A stretch of DNA of 64,000 nucleotides, taken from the NCBI RefSeq assembly GCF_020217465.1, contig NZ_CP084115.1:1302001-1366000 (forward strand), read 5' to 3'. This document shows, piece after piece, positions 1 to 9,549 of the stretch. The notes beneath the pieces are model-generated. The model ran no database searches, was not told the DNA's origin, and worked only from the letters and a program-made list of their open reading frames with translations. The DNA is from Cobetia amphilecti. GTDB lineage: Bacteria > Pseudomonadota > Gammaproteobacteria > Pseudomonadales > Halomonadaceae. Positions within the stretch are counted from its first letter, which is position 1; every line of letters starts with the position of its first letter. The translations under genes were made by a program, and so were the position numbers.

Positions 1-180
1 ATGCTTGCGTGTCTCGACTTCCAGGGCCTGTTTGAGCTCGACACGGCTCGCATAGAAGGGCTCGAAGGCCTTCAGGAGCGCGGGACGCAGCCGTTCGGCG
101 TTATCCTCGAAATAATCAAGACTGTCTGCCAGGGCTTCCTGGACGCTATCCATCGCCACCTGGCGATTGTCGAGAAACAT
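1..180 (-). CDS. Partial gene, N-terminal 60 residues of an unidentified protein
   Basis: The minus strand opens at an ATG (178-180) with a strong GGAGG ribosome site just upstream (about 188-200), and the frame stays open to the window edge, so the C-terminus is missing. The visible part starts MFLDNRQVAMDSVQEALADS and is rich in Ala, Glu, Leu and charged residues, consistent with a helical, soluble protein without a signal peptide. I do not recognise the family. The next gene, rimK, lies about 320 bp upstream on the same strand. Confidence 0.6.
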   Translation of the reverse strand, partial: MFLDNRQVAMDSVQEALADSLDYFEDNAERLRPALLKAFEPFYASRVELKQALEVETRKH

Positions 181-502
181 GGGCGGTCACCTCCTCCGTC
201 AGAAGAGATTGTGCGGGTGAAAACAGTGTTTTTCTACCCCTGAAGGGCAGAAAGTCAGGATATTTATTCCCGCACTGTCAATCCCTGCAGTTTACGACAA
301 TACAATGACGTTCTGGTGACGATCATCGTTGCCTTTCAGGCGCTGGCCTTGCCCTGTTTCCATCGCTCACGCTTGTGCACGCGCGGCCATCTGACCCAGA
401 GACGCCAAGGGTGCAGTCATGACGACCTGCACCCTTGATCAAGCGTTGCGCGCAATGCTCTCAGGCTTCAGCGCTAAGGCTCAAGCCCTCAGCCCTCAGC
501 CC
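181..502. other. Intergenic region between rimK and the partial gene
   Basis: No convincing coding frame. The left end holds the ribosome site and presumably the promoter of the partial minus-strand gene. The right end holds a 7-bp tandem repeat that runs into the rimK stop codon. I see no canonical terminator. Confidence 0.6.
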
Positions 503-511
503 TTAGCCCTT
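484..511. repeat. 7-bp tandem repeat spanning the rimK stop codon
   Basis: Four consecutive 7-bp units read AGCCCTC, AGCCCTC, AGCCCTT, AGCCCTT on the plus strand. The minus-strand rimK stop codon (503-505) lies inside the third and fourth units. It is one of several short tandem repeats at gene ends in this window. Confidence 0.9.
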
Positions 512-1411
512 GGGCTTGGGCGGAATCTTCTTGGCCGGCGCGGCGGACTTGGCGATGTGATCGATGATCAGACCGGCGATGTCCTTGCCGGTGGCCGTCT
601 CGATGCCCTGCAGGCCCGGCGAGGAGTTCACTTCCATGATCACTGGGCCATGATTGGCGCGCAGCAGGTCGACACCGGCGACGGACAGGCCCATGGCCTT
701 GGCGGCGCGGATGGCGGTGGAGCGCTCTTCCGGCGTGATGCGGATCTCGCTCGCGGTGCCGCCACGGTGCAGGTTGGAGCGGAACTCGCCATCGGCCGCC
801 TGACGCTTCATGGACGCCACCACCTTGTCACCCACCACCAGGCAGCGGATGTCGGCGCCACGCGCTTCCTTGATGTATTCCTGCACCATGATGTTGGCTT
901 TCATGCCCATGAAAGCCTGGATCACGCTCTCGGCGGCCTGGTTGGTCTCGGCGAGTACCACGCCGATGCCCTGGGTGCCTTCCAGCAGCTTGATGACCAG
1001 CGGCGCGCCCTTGACCATGGTGATCAGGTCGGGGATGTCATCCGGCGAATGCGCGAAGCCGGTGACCGGCAGGCCCAGCCCCTTGCGCGACAGCAGCTGC
1101 AGGGAGCGCAGCTTGTCGCGTGAGCGGGAGATGGCCACGGAATCATTGACCACGTAGGTGCCCATCATCTCGAACTGGCGCAGCACGGCGCAGCCATAGA
1201 AGGTGACCGAGGCACCGATGCGCGGCACGACCGCATCGAAGTGCTCGATCTCGGCACCCTTGTAATGGATGGACGGGCGGTGCGAGGCGATGTTCATGTA
1301 GCAACGCAGCGTGTCCACCACGCGCGCGGTGTGGCCACGTGCCTCGGCGGCCTCGATCAGGCGACGGGTGGAGTAGAGGCGTGAGTTACGCGACAGGATA
1401 CCGATATGCAT
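503..1411 (-). CDS. rimK: RimK, ribosomal protein S6 glutamate ligase
   Basis: RimK is an ATP-grasp ligase that adds glutamate residues to the C-terminus of ribosomal protein S6. The 302-residue product matches the usual length of about 300. It starts [18 protein letters not shown] and carries the ATP-grasp core ([13 protein letters not shown] near the middle) and the C-terminal metal-binding segment [12 protein letters not shown]. The tail is Lys/Pro-rich ([11 protein letters not shown]). The ATG at 1409-1411 follows a GGAGG site. It sits downstream of rimB on the same strand (197 bp gap), which supports the S6-modification role over a paralogous ATP-grasp ligase. Confidence 0.95.
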   Translation of the reverse strand: MHIGILSRNSRLYSTRRLIEAAEARGHTARVVDTLRCYMNIASHRPSIHYKGAEIEHFDAVVPRIGASVTFYGCAVLRQFEMMGTYVVNDSVAISRSRDKLRSLQLLSRKGLGLPVTGFAHSPDDIPDLITMVKGAPLVIKLLEGTQGIGVVLAETNQAAESVIQAFMGMKANIMVQEYIKEARGADIRCLVVGDKVVASMKRQAADGEFRSNLHRGGTASEIRITPEERSTAIRAAKAMGLSVAGVDLLRANHGPVIMEVNSSPGLQGIETATGKDIAGLIIDHIAKSAAPAKKIPPKPKG

Positions 1412-1608
1412 GAAATCCTCCGGAGCCGAATGGGCCAGACAGAGATAGGAATGAATCAGAAGAAGACTGACGTGATGCCCGTCAGGAGGCGTGGTATTCG
1501 CCGGTGAAGCCTTTGTCGAATCGAGGCGTCACGCGATGCAGATGGCACCGGGGCCAGCGTCTTGAGGCGAGATGCCGAAGCATGCCGCCGCGCGCCTGGC
1601 TGGTGCCG

Positions 1609-2118
1609 TCAGGGTTCGCCGTGCAGATAGGCGGCGCCCGGTGCGACCAGCAGGCGACGCAGGGCACGGCGCCCCAGCAGAATGGGGTGACGCATCTGGG
1701 AGCGGTCCACCAGCGTCATGTCGATATCGTAGTCGAGCCCGGCCAGCTTCATGCGCGAGCGAATCGCGTAGCGCCACTCGGCCTGACCATTGGATGAGCG
1801 CACGCGGCGGCGATCATGCACCGGCGTCTCGACCGTATGCGGCGGGGAGTCGCTACCGCCGGTCCGGGTGATGAAGCGAACCCACAGATCATCGTTATGT
1901 TCGAAGACCTCGATGCTCTCGGCATGCAGCGCACTGGAATGCGCACCGGTGTCGATCTTGGCATTGAGGTGCAGCTTGAGTTCCGGCAGCTCGATCAGCT
2001 CACGCCGACCCACCACGCCCCGCGGACGAAAGCCCAGCAGGTCATGATTCAGTGTCTTGAGATCGAGGGGCGGTGCCTTGTCGATGTGATGACGCGAAGT
2101 GTTCTTGTGATGCGACAT
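1609..2118 (-). CDS. rimB: RimB, retropepsin-like ATP-dependent zinc protease family protein
   Basis: The 169-residue protein has the aspartic-protease signature KIDTGAHSSALHA with the catalytic D-T-G at residues 56-58. This is typical of the retropepsin-fold family found next to RimK/LysX ligases and called RimB in Pseudomonas, where it trims the poly-glutamate tail that RimK adds to S6. The C-terminal half has the conserved HPILLGRRALRRLLV strand-helix unit. The ATG at 2116-2118 follows AGGA. The older name 'ATP-dependent zinc protease' is misleading, since the visible catalytic motif is aspartic. Gene order rimB-rimK on one strand suggests one transcript. Confidence 0.88.
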   Translation of the reverse strand: MSHHKNTSRHHIDKAPPLDLKTLNHDLLGFRPRGVVGRRELIELPELKLHLNAKIDTGAHSSALHAESIEVFEHNDDLWVRFITRTGGSDSPPHTVETPVHDRRRVRSSNGQAEWRYAIRSRMKLAGLDYDIDMTLVDRSQMRHPILLGRRALRRLLVAPGAAYLHGEP

Positions 2119-2594
2119 GTTTCATCCTGAATCAGAGGGCGTGAGCGAAGCGGGCAGCGGCTCACGGCATGAAGACACCGGGCAGGCGCGGCACAGCGTA
2201 ATGTGCGTTGCCGGCATGGCGGGGTAATGGCCAGGCGGGCGCGCAGCATAGTCACTTAACGTACTGACAGCAATCCTTGCTGAAGCCTCTTTTTTCGCCT
2301 CACGAATCGGAGATGACGGTGGCGCTGGCAACGCCCGGCAAAACCGCCCCGGGCACGCGGTCATGGCACGCGGTGATGGCGCGCTTTCATCGCCGTCAGA
2401 CGCCTCGCTTGCGGGCGCTGGGCAAGTCACCCACGGCCACAGGCGCGGGTGGCATCGTGCAACTGGCGCGTCGCAACTTGCCCTGTTCACCGGTGCCGAT
2501 CAGCCCCGATTCCACGACTCGATCAAGTGTCCGATCAAGTGTCGTGGGTTATGCGCATGATCTCAAGCACTGTCACCTGTGGGCATGCCCGGCG
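2119..2594. other. Intergenic region upstream of rimB
   Basis: About 475 bp with open frames but no convincing coding signal or ribosome site. It holds the 3' flank of the DUF3549 gene and presumably the rimB promoter. A direct repeat of GATCAAGTGTC-like sequence lies near 2520-2542. I see no strong terminator. Confidence 0.5.
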
Positions 2595-3719
2595 TCAATG
2601 ACGCGGGGCAGGATTGCCGGTATCGGCCTGGCGAGTTAGGGCGGCGAGCGCCTGACCCAGCGGACTGTCCGCGCTTGCATTGCGCAGCGTCATCAGCACC
2701 GGCAGACGCAGACGCGGAATCAGGGCGAGGTCGCGGGCCAGGGCAGCGAAGTTGGCCTGCGGGCAGCTGGCCAGGCGGGTCAGGAAGGCCGGCAGACGTT
2801 CGGCATCTTCCAGGTGGGCGTAGCCGCGCGCGGCGATTGCGACCAGCACGTCGACATTGACGGCCTCGTCGTCGGCCAGCAGGGCATCGATCCACTCCGC
2901 CGCCGCAGGCCGTGGGCTGGCACCGGCGGCCCGCAGGCAGGCGCACAGCGTCTCCAGGTCCCCCAGGTCACGCGCGGCCTGGCCACGCGCGATCAGGGCG
3001 GAGAGCAGCTCGGTCTCGTATTCCTCCGGCAGCTGGCCAGCCAGCTGGGCATGGGCGGGCGGCGCCTGCTCCAGACACAGCGCGATGGCGCGCAGCGGCG
3101 TATCCGGCAGGTCAGCCAGACGCTGCACGAAGGCGGCGGCAAGCTCGCCGGACAACTCGCCGCGTCGTGTCAGCACGTCGGCAATGCCCTGCAGGCCCAG
3201 TGACGGCCAGTCATCCAGCGGTAGCTGGGCGGTGAGATACTGCTCGGCGAGCTCGTAGTACTGGCTGGCAGGGCGGTCACAATCGAGGCTGGCGCGGGCG
3301 TGCAGCATGGCGCGCAGGCTGTCATCCGGCGTGAAGGCCAGCGGGTTGTCCTGCATCAGGTTGTCGATCTTGCCTGCCTCGGCCTGCTGGAGATCAGGCC
3401 GGCCGACGGTCAGCGCCGTCTGACCCAGCGTCGTGATCAGGCGTTCGAGGAAGGCGTCGCGTTGCGCGGGAGACAGACGGCCTTCCTCATCCAGCGGCAA
3501 GGCCAGAAACCACACCAGCGGATCGTCGAGCCCGGCCGGACGGAACACGCATGCCAGGCGTGCCTGGCCCTTGAAGGGCTGCTCCCACGGCTGCTGTTCG
3601 GTCTCGAAGGCTTCGAGTTGCTCAAGACTGAGCGGCGCCAGGGTGCGACCCAGGTGATAAAGGTGCAGCTCGGCGCCGGTGCGTGTGAAGAAGTTGCTCA
3701 AGGAAGAGAGAGGAGTCAT
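2595..3719 (-). CDS. DUF3549 family protein
   Basis: A 374-residue soluble protein beginning MTPLSSLSNFFTRTGAELHL. The N-terminal segment (FFTRTGAELHLYHLGRTLAPL, then the GQARLACVFRP and DPLVWFLALPLDEEGRL blocks) matches the DUF3549 family of Pseudomonas/Halomonas-type gammaproteobacteria, whose function is unknown. The C-terminal half is an Ala/Leu-rich series of helices that may form HEAT-like repeats. I chose the ATG at 3717-3719 because GGTGAG precedes it at proper spacing; a GTG four codons upstream (3729-3731) is the alternative. It is followed 475 bp downstream by rimB. Confidence 0.8.
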   Translation of the reverse strand: MTPLSSLSNFFTRTGAELHLYHLGRTLAPLSLEQLEAFETEQQPWEQPFKGQARLACVFRPAGLDDPLVWFLALPLDEEGRLSPAQRDAFLERLITTLGQTALTVGRPDLQQAEAGKIDNLMQDNPLAFTPDDSLRAMLHARASLDCDRPASQYYELAEQYLTAQLPLDDWPSLGLQGIADVLTRRGELSGELAAAFVQRLADLPDTPLRAIALCLEQAPPAHAQLAGQLPEEYETELLSALIARGQAARDLGDLETLCACLRAAGASPRPAAAEWIDALLADDEAVNVDVLVAIAARGYAHLEDAERLPAFLTRLASCPQANFAALARDLALIPRLRLPVLMTLRNASADSPLGQALAALTRQADTGNPAPRH

Positions 3720-4439
3720 GAGGCTCACCACGGCTGTGTCTCCGCCACGCCTCGGCTTGGCGTGTGGAAGAACGGAAGAAAAGAGTCTTGTCGAGCATCA
3801 TTGCCAGGCGTGGCATGTGTCGTTGAGTGACAGCTGCCGGCGCGTGACATGTGCCTGAGCATGTCTGGAATGGCAGCGACTTTAGCGATTCACCGGCTGT
3901 CATGCCACCCGCTGGCGTGTGATGGCGGCCAGAGGGAAGAGGGCGACCTGATCCTATTATGGCCGCTCTTTCGGCCCGTAACGGCTTGACAGATTACGCG
4001 GCACCTCAAGTCCCGCTGAGCGTTTTGCAGGTTGATGATTTTTTGATCAATTTTCGTCATCCCACGACTGGCGTGGCTTGCAGCGTGACCGAGGCGGGTT
4101 ATCCACAGCATCGTCCACGGATGGCGTGAATAACTGTCATCCACTTGTCGTCAGGCTGACATCTAGCGCTGCAGGTAGCCCAGACGGCGTCACTGGCCCG
4201 CCATGACAGGCATGCTAGAATCGCGCTCATTGACAGAATTGCTGTCTTATTCCTTCTGGTTATGTCCTTAAGGGATGAAATGATTGGGAATGCGGGGCAG
4301 TCCCGTTATCCTATACAACCAAATCACATATAAAAGGCTGTGCTTATACCTGTTCTGTTGGCTAGACATCCGCGATCAGCCGAATGTCAGCGACCGTCCA
4401 GCGCCAATGGCTCAGTCTTGCGATCCACGAGGAATCCCG
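3720..4439. other. Long intergenic region upstream of the ABC importer
   Basis: About 720 bp without a gene. The first part is the 5' flank of the DUF3549 gene. The middle (about 4020-4110) is AT-richer and holds a perfect DnaA-box-like TTATCCACA at 4099-4107. The right part should hold the importer promoter; a TTGACA at 4230-4235 and a TATAAA at 4329-4334 are visible but do not pair at 17-bp spacing, so I name no promoter. Confidence 0.5.
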
Positions 4440-5234
4440 ATGCGCCAATCACGTTCGCTCGCAGCTGTCTTCTCTTCTACCGCTCTCAAGGGCGCCGTGA
4501 TGGCTGCCGCGCTGGGCGCGACCACCCTGGGCAGCCTGGCGGCACAGGCTGACACCCTCAAGGTCGGCATGTCGGGCGGCTACTTCCCGTTCACCTTCGT
4601 CAAGCAGGACAAGCTGCAGGGCTTTGAAGTGGATGTCCTCAACGCCGTCGGCGAGATCACCGGCGACGACATCGAATTCGTGACCATGAGCTTCTCCGGC
4701 CTGATCGGCTCGCTGGAAGCCGGCCGCATCGACACCGTGGCCAACCAGATCACCATCACCGATGCACGCCAGGCCAAGTTCGCCTTCACCCAGCCCTACG
4801 TCTACGACGGGGCTCAGGTGGTCAAGCGTCGCGGCAATGACGAGATAACCGGCGTCGAGTCCCTCAAGGGCCACAGCGTGGCGGTCAACCTGGGCTCCAA
4901 CTACGAAGCGCTGATGAAAGAGCTGCCGTACGCCGACCAGATCGACATCAAGACCTATGAGTCCAACATCGAGCAGGACACCGCTCTGGGCCGTGTCGAT
5001 GCCTTCGTGATGGACCGCGTCAGCGCAAGCCAGGTGATCCAGAAGACGCCGCTGCCGCTGGAACTGGCTGGCAAGCCGTTCTCGCGTCTGGAGAACGCAC
5101 TGCCGTTCCGCAAGGACGCCGAAGGCGAGGCCAAGCGTGACGAGGTGGATGCCGCGCTGACCGAGCTCAAGGAAAATGGCCGCCTGGCCGAGATTTCCAA
5201 CAAGTGGTTCGGCAACGACATCACCACGCCTTGA
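4440..5234 (+). CDS. tcyJ: Amino-acid (probably cystine) ABC transporter substrate-binding protein
   Basis: A 264-residue periplasmic binding protein. The first ~38 residues form a signal peptide (positive start, hydrophobic core, SLAAQA-D cleavage region). The mature part follows the FliY/TcyJ pattern: GYFPFTFV, GFEVDVLNAVGE, VANQITITDARQAKF, LGSNYEALM, GKPFSRLENALPFRK, ending in NKWFGNDITTP. It would capture the substrate and deliver it to the permease encoded next. The ATG at 4440 was chosen because GAGGA precedes it and the signal peptide begins there; the longer upstream frame adds an implausible leader. Cystine is inferred from family resemblance; another polar amino acid is possible. 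Confidence 0.85.
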   Translation: MRQSRSLAAVFSSTALKGAVMAAALGATTLGSLAAQADTLKVGMSGGYFPFTFVKQDKLQGFEVDVLNAVGEITGDDIEFVTMSFSGLIGSLEAGRIDTVANQITITDARQAKFAFTQPYVYDGAQVVKRRGNDEITGVESLKGHSVAVNLGSNYEALMKELPYADQIDIKTYESNIEQDTALGRVDAFVMDRVSASQVIQKTPLPLELAGKPFSRLENALPFRKDAEGEAKRDEVDAALTELKENGRLAEISNKWFGNDITTP

Positions 5235-5381
5235 ACATTGCTTGCTGCGCCCTGATACAAGGGCGCATGCCAGGATGTCATGTGCAAACGGGGTGACGGC
5301 TTGACCGTCGCCCCGTTGTCGTCATGTCGACGGGTGTCTTTCCAGACCCTCAGCCAAGCCCCCAGCCTGTCCGGATAACGA

Positions 5382-6056
5382 ATGGATACTCTCAATATCG
5401 ATTACATGCTTGGCCTGTTGCCGGTCATGCTCAAATACCTGCCACTGACACTCAAGATGGCCTGTATCGGCATGGTGGCCGCGCTGGTGCTGGCCTCGCT
5501 GTTGGCGGTAGTGCGGGTGCTCAAGGTGCCGGTGCTGAATGCGCTGACCATCGTGTTCATCTCCTTCTTCCGCGGCACGCCGCTGCTGGTGCAGTTGTTC
5601 CTGTTCTACTACGGCCTGCCGCAGGTGATGGCGTTCCTGACCCAGATCGATGGCGTCACCGCGACGATTCTCGGCCTGACGCTGCACTTCTCGGCCTACA
5701 TGGCCGAATCCATCCGCGCTGCCATCGTCGGGGTCGATCGCAGCCAGACCGAAGCGGCGCTCTCCATCGGCATGACCAATGTCCAGCTGATGCGACGCAT
5801 CGTGCTGCCCCAGGCGGCCCGCGTGGCGGCCCCCACGCTGATGAACTACTTCGTGGACATGATCAAGTCCACGTCGCTGGCCTTCACGCTGGGGGTGACC
5901 GAGTTGATGGGCGCGACCCAGAAGGAAGCGGCCAGCAGCTTCCTGTACTTTGAATCCTTCATCATGGTGGCCATCGTCTACTGGGTGATGGTGGAAGGGC
6001 TGTCCTTCGTGCAGCGCTGGATGGAGAAACGTCTCAACAAGGCCTATCAGCGATGA
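5382..6056 (+). CDS. Amino-acid (probably cystine) ABC transporter permease
   Basis: A 224-residue inner-membrane permease of the His/Glu/Gln/cystine family, with about five membrane segments. The [20 protein letters not shown] stretch is typical of this family. The ATPase-coupling EAA loop reads [20 protein letters not shown]. It follows the binding protein by 147 bp and its last four bases overlap the ATPase start (ATGA), indicating translational coupling. It resembles TcyL/YecS; substrate assignment rests on the operon. Confidence 0.88.
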   Translation: MDTLNIDYMLGLLPVMLKYLPLTLKMACIGMVAALVLASLLAVVRVLKVPVLNALTIVFISFFRGTPLLVQLFLFYYGLPQVMAFLTQIDGVTATILGLTLHFSAYMAESIRAAIVGVDRSQTEAALSIGMTNVQLMRRIVLPQAARVAAPTLMNYFVDMIKSTSLAFTLGVTELMGATQKEAASSFLYFESFIMVAIVYWVMVEGLSFVQRWMEKRLNKAYQR

Positions 6057-6817
6057 TTGCAGTCAGAAACCTGGTCAAGAAATTCGGCGGGCAGGCCGTA
6101 CTCGATGGCATCACTCTGGAAGTGAAGCAGGGTGAGATCATCGTCGTCATCGGCCCGTCAGGCACCGGCAAGTCCACGCTGCTGCGCTGCATCAACTTCC
6201 TCGAGCAGCCCGATGGTGGCGAGATCCAGATCGGCGAGCGCAAGGTCGAGGCTACACGCGCCAGCCGTCACGACATTCTCGGTCTGCGTCGCAGCAGTGC
6301 CTTCGTGTTCCAGAACTATGCGCTGTTCGCCAACAAGACGGCGCTGGAGAACATTGCCGAGGGCCTGATCGTCGTCAACGGCTGGCCCAAGGCCAAGGCG
6401 CACCAGCGAGCGCGCGAGATTCTCGAGCGTATCGGCATGAGCGAGAAGGCGGACGCCTTCCCGGCGGCTCTGTCAGGCGGTCAGCAGCAGCGTATCGGCA
6501 TCGGGCGCGCCATGGCCGCCCAGGCCGAGGTGATCCTGTTCGATGAGCCGACCTCGGCACTGGACCCGGAATGGGTCGATGAGGTGCTGGAGCTGATGAA
6601 GCAGCTGGCGGTCGAGCGCCAGACCATGATCGTGGTCACCCACGAGATGCAGTTCGCGCGGGAAGTCGCCGACCGCGTCATCTTCATGGAAGGCGGGCGT
6701 ATCGTCGAGCAGGGGCCGCCGAGTCAGCTGTTCAGCGCGCCGAAGGATGACCGCACGCGCGCCTTCCTGCGCAAGGTGCTGGATGAAGTGCCGCCGCAGT
6801 GCGCCGAGGGCATCTGA
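6053..6817 (+). CDS. Amino-acid (probably cystine) ABC transporter ATP-binding protein
   Basis: A 254-residue ABC ATPase. Walker A is GPSGTGKS (about residues 34-41), the signature is LSGGQQQR, Walker B is [12 protein letters not shown], and the switch histidine lies in VVTHEMQFA. It would power the permease encoded just upstream, with which it overlaps by 4 bp. The family resemblance is to TcyN/GlnQ-type polar amino-acid importers. A 17-bp-stem hairpin 70 bp downstream probably ends the operon transcript. Confidence 0.9.
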   Translation: MIAVRNLVKKFGGQAVLDGITLEVKQGEIIVVIGPSGTGKSTLLRCINFLEQPDGGEIQIGERKVEATRASRHDILGLRRSSAFVFQNYALFANKTALENIAEGLIVVNGWPKAKAHQRAREILERIGMSEKADAFPAALSGGQQQRIGIGRAMAAQAEVILFDEPTSALDPEWVDEVLELMKQLAVERQTMIVVTHEMQFAREVADRVIFMEGGRIVEQGPPSQLFSAPKDDRTRAFLRKVLDEVPPQCAEGI

Positions 6818-6886
6818 TACTGCCCGGTTGAGGTAATGCCCCTCAGGTCACGTGAGGTAACGCCTCGGGCAGTACCTGCGACAGAC

Positions 6887-6924
6887 ACAACGGCCACCGC
6901 GATATCCATCGCGGTGGCCGTTGT
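6887..6924. terminator. Strong hairpin terminator after the ABC importer operon
   Basis: A perfect 17-bp stem (6887-6903 with 6908-6924) closes a 4-base loop. A short T-containing tail follows on the plus strand. It lies 70 bp after the ATPase stop and can also serve the minus-strand ComFB-like gene that ends at 7020. Confidence 0.85.
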
Positions 6925-7019
6925 CGTTTCGCTGGCGGTGATCATTAATCCGTTTCTGGTGTTGCAGGGCGCGTTCAGGGCGCGTTCAGGGCGACGCTTC
7001 ATGGGGCCGCAGCGTGTGG

Positions 7020-7286
7020 CTAGCCGTGGCGGGGCATCGAGCGCACCTTGTCGAAGGCTTCCTGAAGCGCCATCGAGACGCGCTCTTCCAGCAGCTCCTG
7101 CTCGGCGGGTGCCATGTAGAACGCCATGTCGACGTCGTGGCGGATATAGCGGGGCGCCAGCTGATTGAGCGCGATGCAGGCCACGTCTTCGCGGCTGTCG
7201 ACATCCATGGCGTGGCTATCGGGATGCAAGCGCAGCTGGTCGAGCACCAGCTGCTCCATGTAATTGTGTACGCCTGCGCTTTCCAT
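7020..7286 (-). CDS. Late competence protein ComFB-like (PF10719 type)
   Basis: An 88-residue protein starting MESAGVHNYMEQLVLDQLRL. The pattern of an N-terminal helix, then EDVACIALNQLAPRYIRHDVDMAFYMAP, then a C-terminal helix is typical of ComFB-domain proteins, where an '...ALN.LPP.Y' block is conserved. The role in gammaproteobacteria is not established; cyanobacterial members have been linked to cyclic-dinucleotide signalling. The ATG at 7284-7286 follows AGGAGG at good spacing, so I prefer it to the longer frame reaching 7415. Confidence 0.72.
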   Translation of the reverse strand: MESAGVHNYMEQLVLDQLRLHPDSHAMDVDSREDVACIALNQLAPRYIRHDVDMAFYMAPAEQELLEERVSMALQEAFDKVRSMPRHG

Positions 7287-7485
7287 GTGTATTGCCTCCT
7301 GGTGATGGGTGCTATCTCCCATGCAGGGCCGTGCCCCCTGACATGTCGATCCCTTCAGTGTGCTCATCAGTATGTTCATCCGAGCTGACTCTCTGTGACG
7401 CTCTCCCTCCCGCACGCCAGCTCGGTTGCTGGCGGCAGGACAGCAGGCGGCGGAGTCTTGGGTGTCGCCTGCCGCTCAAGGCCTG

Positions 7486-9474
7486 TCAGCCGGTCAGCAG
7501 GCGGGTTTCCGCCTCTTCAATATGATCAGCCAATCCCGATAATACCAGTGTATCGCCACACGCCAGCGTCAGGTCGCCGGTGGGTTCTTCCAGGTTCTCG
7601 CCACTGGCGCGCACCACGCGTGAGACGAGAATGCCGCACACTTCCGGCAGGGCGATGTCGTCCAGTCGCCGGCCACAGGCCCAGGCATCGGCGGTCAGCG
7701 TCAGTGGGTGTCGTCGCAGCAGCGGGTTGCCGCGTTTGTCGGTCAGCTGGGACTGCTGACCATGGAAATAGCCATGCAGCATGCTGTAGCGCGCCTCACG
7801 CGCATTCTGGATCGAGCGCGCCACGCGCCGGAAGGGCACCTCGAGATTGACCAGCACATGCGAGACCAGCATCAGCGAGCCCTCGAGTACCTCGGGAATC
7901 ACCTCGGTGGCCCCGGCGGCCTTGTAGGTCTCGAGGTCCGCGTCATCCTGGGTGCGCACCAGCACCTTGAGGTTCTCGAGTTCCAGCGGCTGGATGGCGC
8001 GCAGAATGGCCAGCGCATGCGAGAGCTGATTGACGGTGATCACCACCTGACGGGCGCGCTCGATACCGAGCGCGCGCAGGATTTCCAGACGCTGAGCATC
8101 ACCGAACACCACCGGCTCACCGGCGCTGGCGGCCTCGTGGACGCGGATGGGGTCGGCATCGATGGCGATCCACTCAAGTTTCTCCTGAGTGAGAAATCGC
8201 CCCACCGTCTGGCCGACACGCCCGAAGCCGCACACGATGACATGGCCACTGAGCGGGGCGGTGGCGGCGCTCAGCTCCGCGGTGGTGTGCGGGTTCTCCT
8301 GGGTGGGCGTGGTGGAGCGACACAGGCGGCGCGTCAGCTGCTGGTTGTGGCGAATCAGGCTTGGCGTGACTACCAGCGAGCCGATGATGATCGCCACCAC
8401 CAGGCCGACGGTCTCGTTGTCCATCAGGCGTTGCTGACTGGCCAGGGCCAGCAGCGCGAAGCCGAATTCGCCACCCTGGGACAGCACCAGGCCAGTGCGC
8501 AGCGCGCTGTCCAGCGGGCGGCCGGAGAGGCGCGCCAGTCCGGTGATCAGCAGTGCCTTGGTCGCCAGCAGGCAGGCCACGCCGATGACGACCCAATACC
8601 ACTGGGCCAGCAGCACCTGCGGGTCCAGCAACATGCCCACCGAGACGAAGAACAGCCCCAGCAGGATGTCGCGGAAGGGCCGGATGTCGGCCTCGATCTG
8701 ATGGCGGAAATGGCTCTCGCCGAGCATCATTCCGGCCAGGAAGGCGCCCAGCGCCATCGACAGGTGCAGGCTGTGGGTCAGCCAGGCGGAGAACAGCGCC
8801 ACCAGCAGCACGGTGAGCACGAACAGCTCTTCCGAGCGCGCGCGCGAGATTTCCTGGAACACGAACGGCAGCACCCACTTGCCGATCATCAGCATCACCG
8901 CCACCAGCCCGAGCCCCTTGATGAGCATCAGGCCCAGGTCGCTGAGCAGCTGGCTGCCATCGCCGGCCATGGCCGGAATCAGGATCAGGAACAGCAGGGC
9001 GGCGAGATCCTGGAACAGCAGCACGCCCACGGCGGCGTGGCCGTGGGGGCTGTCCAGTTCATTCCAGCGCGCCAGTTCCCGCGTAACGATGGCGGTGGAG
9101 GAAAGCCCCAGTGCACCGGCCGCGACCAGCGCCGCCGCCGGTGACAGGCCAAGCGCCGAGCCCAGTGCCCAGAACAGGCCACTGCATACCGCCACCTGAC
9201 AGGCACCCAGCCCGAACACCGTGGTCTTGAGGGCGCGCATCCGCGGCACCGAGAATTCGAGGCCGAGCGAGAAGAGCAGAAACACCAGCCCGAATTCCGA
9301 CAGGAAGGCGAGTTCTTCCGGGCGACCGATCCAGCCCGCCAGATGAGGGCCGACCAGAAAGCCGACCGCCAGATAGGCCAGCACCGGCGGCAGATGCAGG
9401 CGGCGGAACAGCGCCGCGGCCACTACCGAGGCTCCCAGCAGTATCATCACATCATTGAACAGCGTGTCTGCCAT
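7486..9474 (-). CDS. CPA2-family monovalent cation:proton antiporter with TrkA-N domain
   Basis: A 662-residue membrane protein. The N-terminal ~390 residues form a Na+/H+ exchanger domain with about twelve membrane segments (LLGASVVAAALFRRLHLPP, LAFLSEFGLVFLLFSLGLEF). A cytoplasmic Rossmann TrkA-N domain follows (GFGRVGQTVGRFL...IDADP...VFGDAQR), then a TrkA-C-like end. This is the KefB/KefC/YbaL architecture for K+ or Na+ exchange against protons. I chose ATG 9472-9474 because AGGAGG lies just upstream and the membrane domain begins there. The longer open frame extends through the divergent YqcC gene and is not credible. Substrate cannot be read from sequence. Confidence 0.88.
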   Translation of the reverse strand: MADTLFNDVMILLGASVVAAALFRRLHLPPVLAYLAVGFLVGPHLAGWIGRPEELAFLSEFGLVFLLFSLGLEFSVPRMRALKTTVFGLGACQVAVCSGLFWALGSALGLSPAAALVAAGALGLSSTAIVTRELARWNELDSPHGHAAVGVLLFQDLAALLFLILIPAMAGDGSQLLSDLGLMLIKGLGLVAVMLMIGKWVLPFVFQEISRARSEELFVLTVLLVALFSAWLTHSLHLSMALGAFLAGMMLGESHFRHQIEADIRPFRDILLGLFFVSVGMLLDPQVLLAQWYWVVIGVACLLATKALLITGLARLSGRPLDSALRTGLVLSQGGEFGFALLALASQQRLMDNETVGLVVAIIIGSLVVTPSLIRHNQQLTRRLCRSTTPTQENPHTTAELSAATAPLSGHVIVCGFGRVGQTVGRFLTQEKLEWIAIDADPIRVHEAASAGEPVVFGDAQRLEILRALGIERARQVVITVNQLSHALAILRAIQPLELENLKVLVRTQDDADLETYKAAGATEVIPEVLEGSLMLVSHVLVNLEVPFRRVARSIQNAREARYSMLHGYFHGQQSQLTDKRGNPLLRRHPLTLTADAWACGRRLDDIALPEVCGILVSRVVRASGENLEEPTGDLTLACGDTLVLSGLADHIEEAETRLLTG

Positions 9475-9549
9475 GCGGCCTCCTGGCCTTCCGTGAGCAT
9501 CATCGGGATAATAGCGTGAACGAACCATGCATGATTTGACGGAGGTCGC

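Noticed and set aside
4020-4110. Possible chromosomal origin (AT-rich DNA plus a DnaA box)
   Set aside because: Only one DnaA box is present and none of the usual origin neighbours (dnaA, dnaN, gidA, parAB) are in the window.
7708-9144. 478-codon plus-strand open frame opposite the CPA2 antiporter gene
   Set aside because: It is a GC-rich shadow of the antiporter frame; the composition (His/Gln/Gly-rich) and lack of a ribosome site argue against coding.
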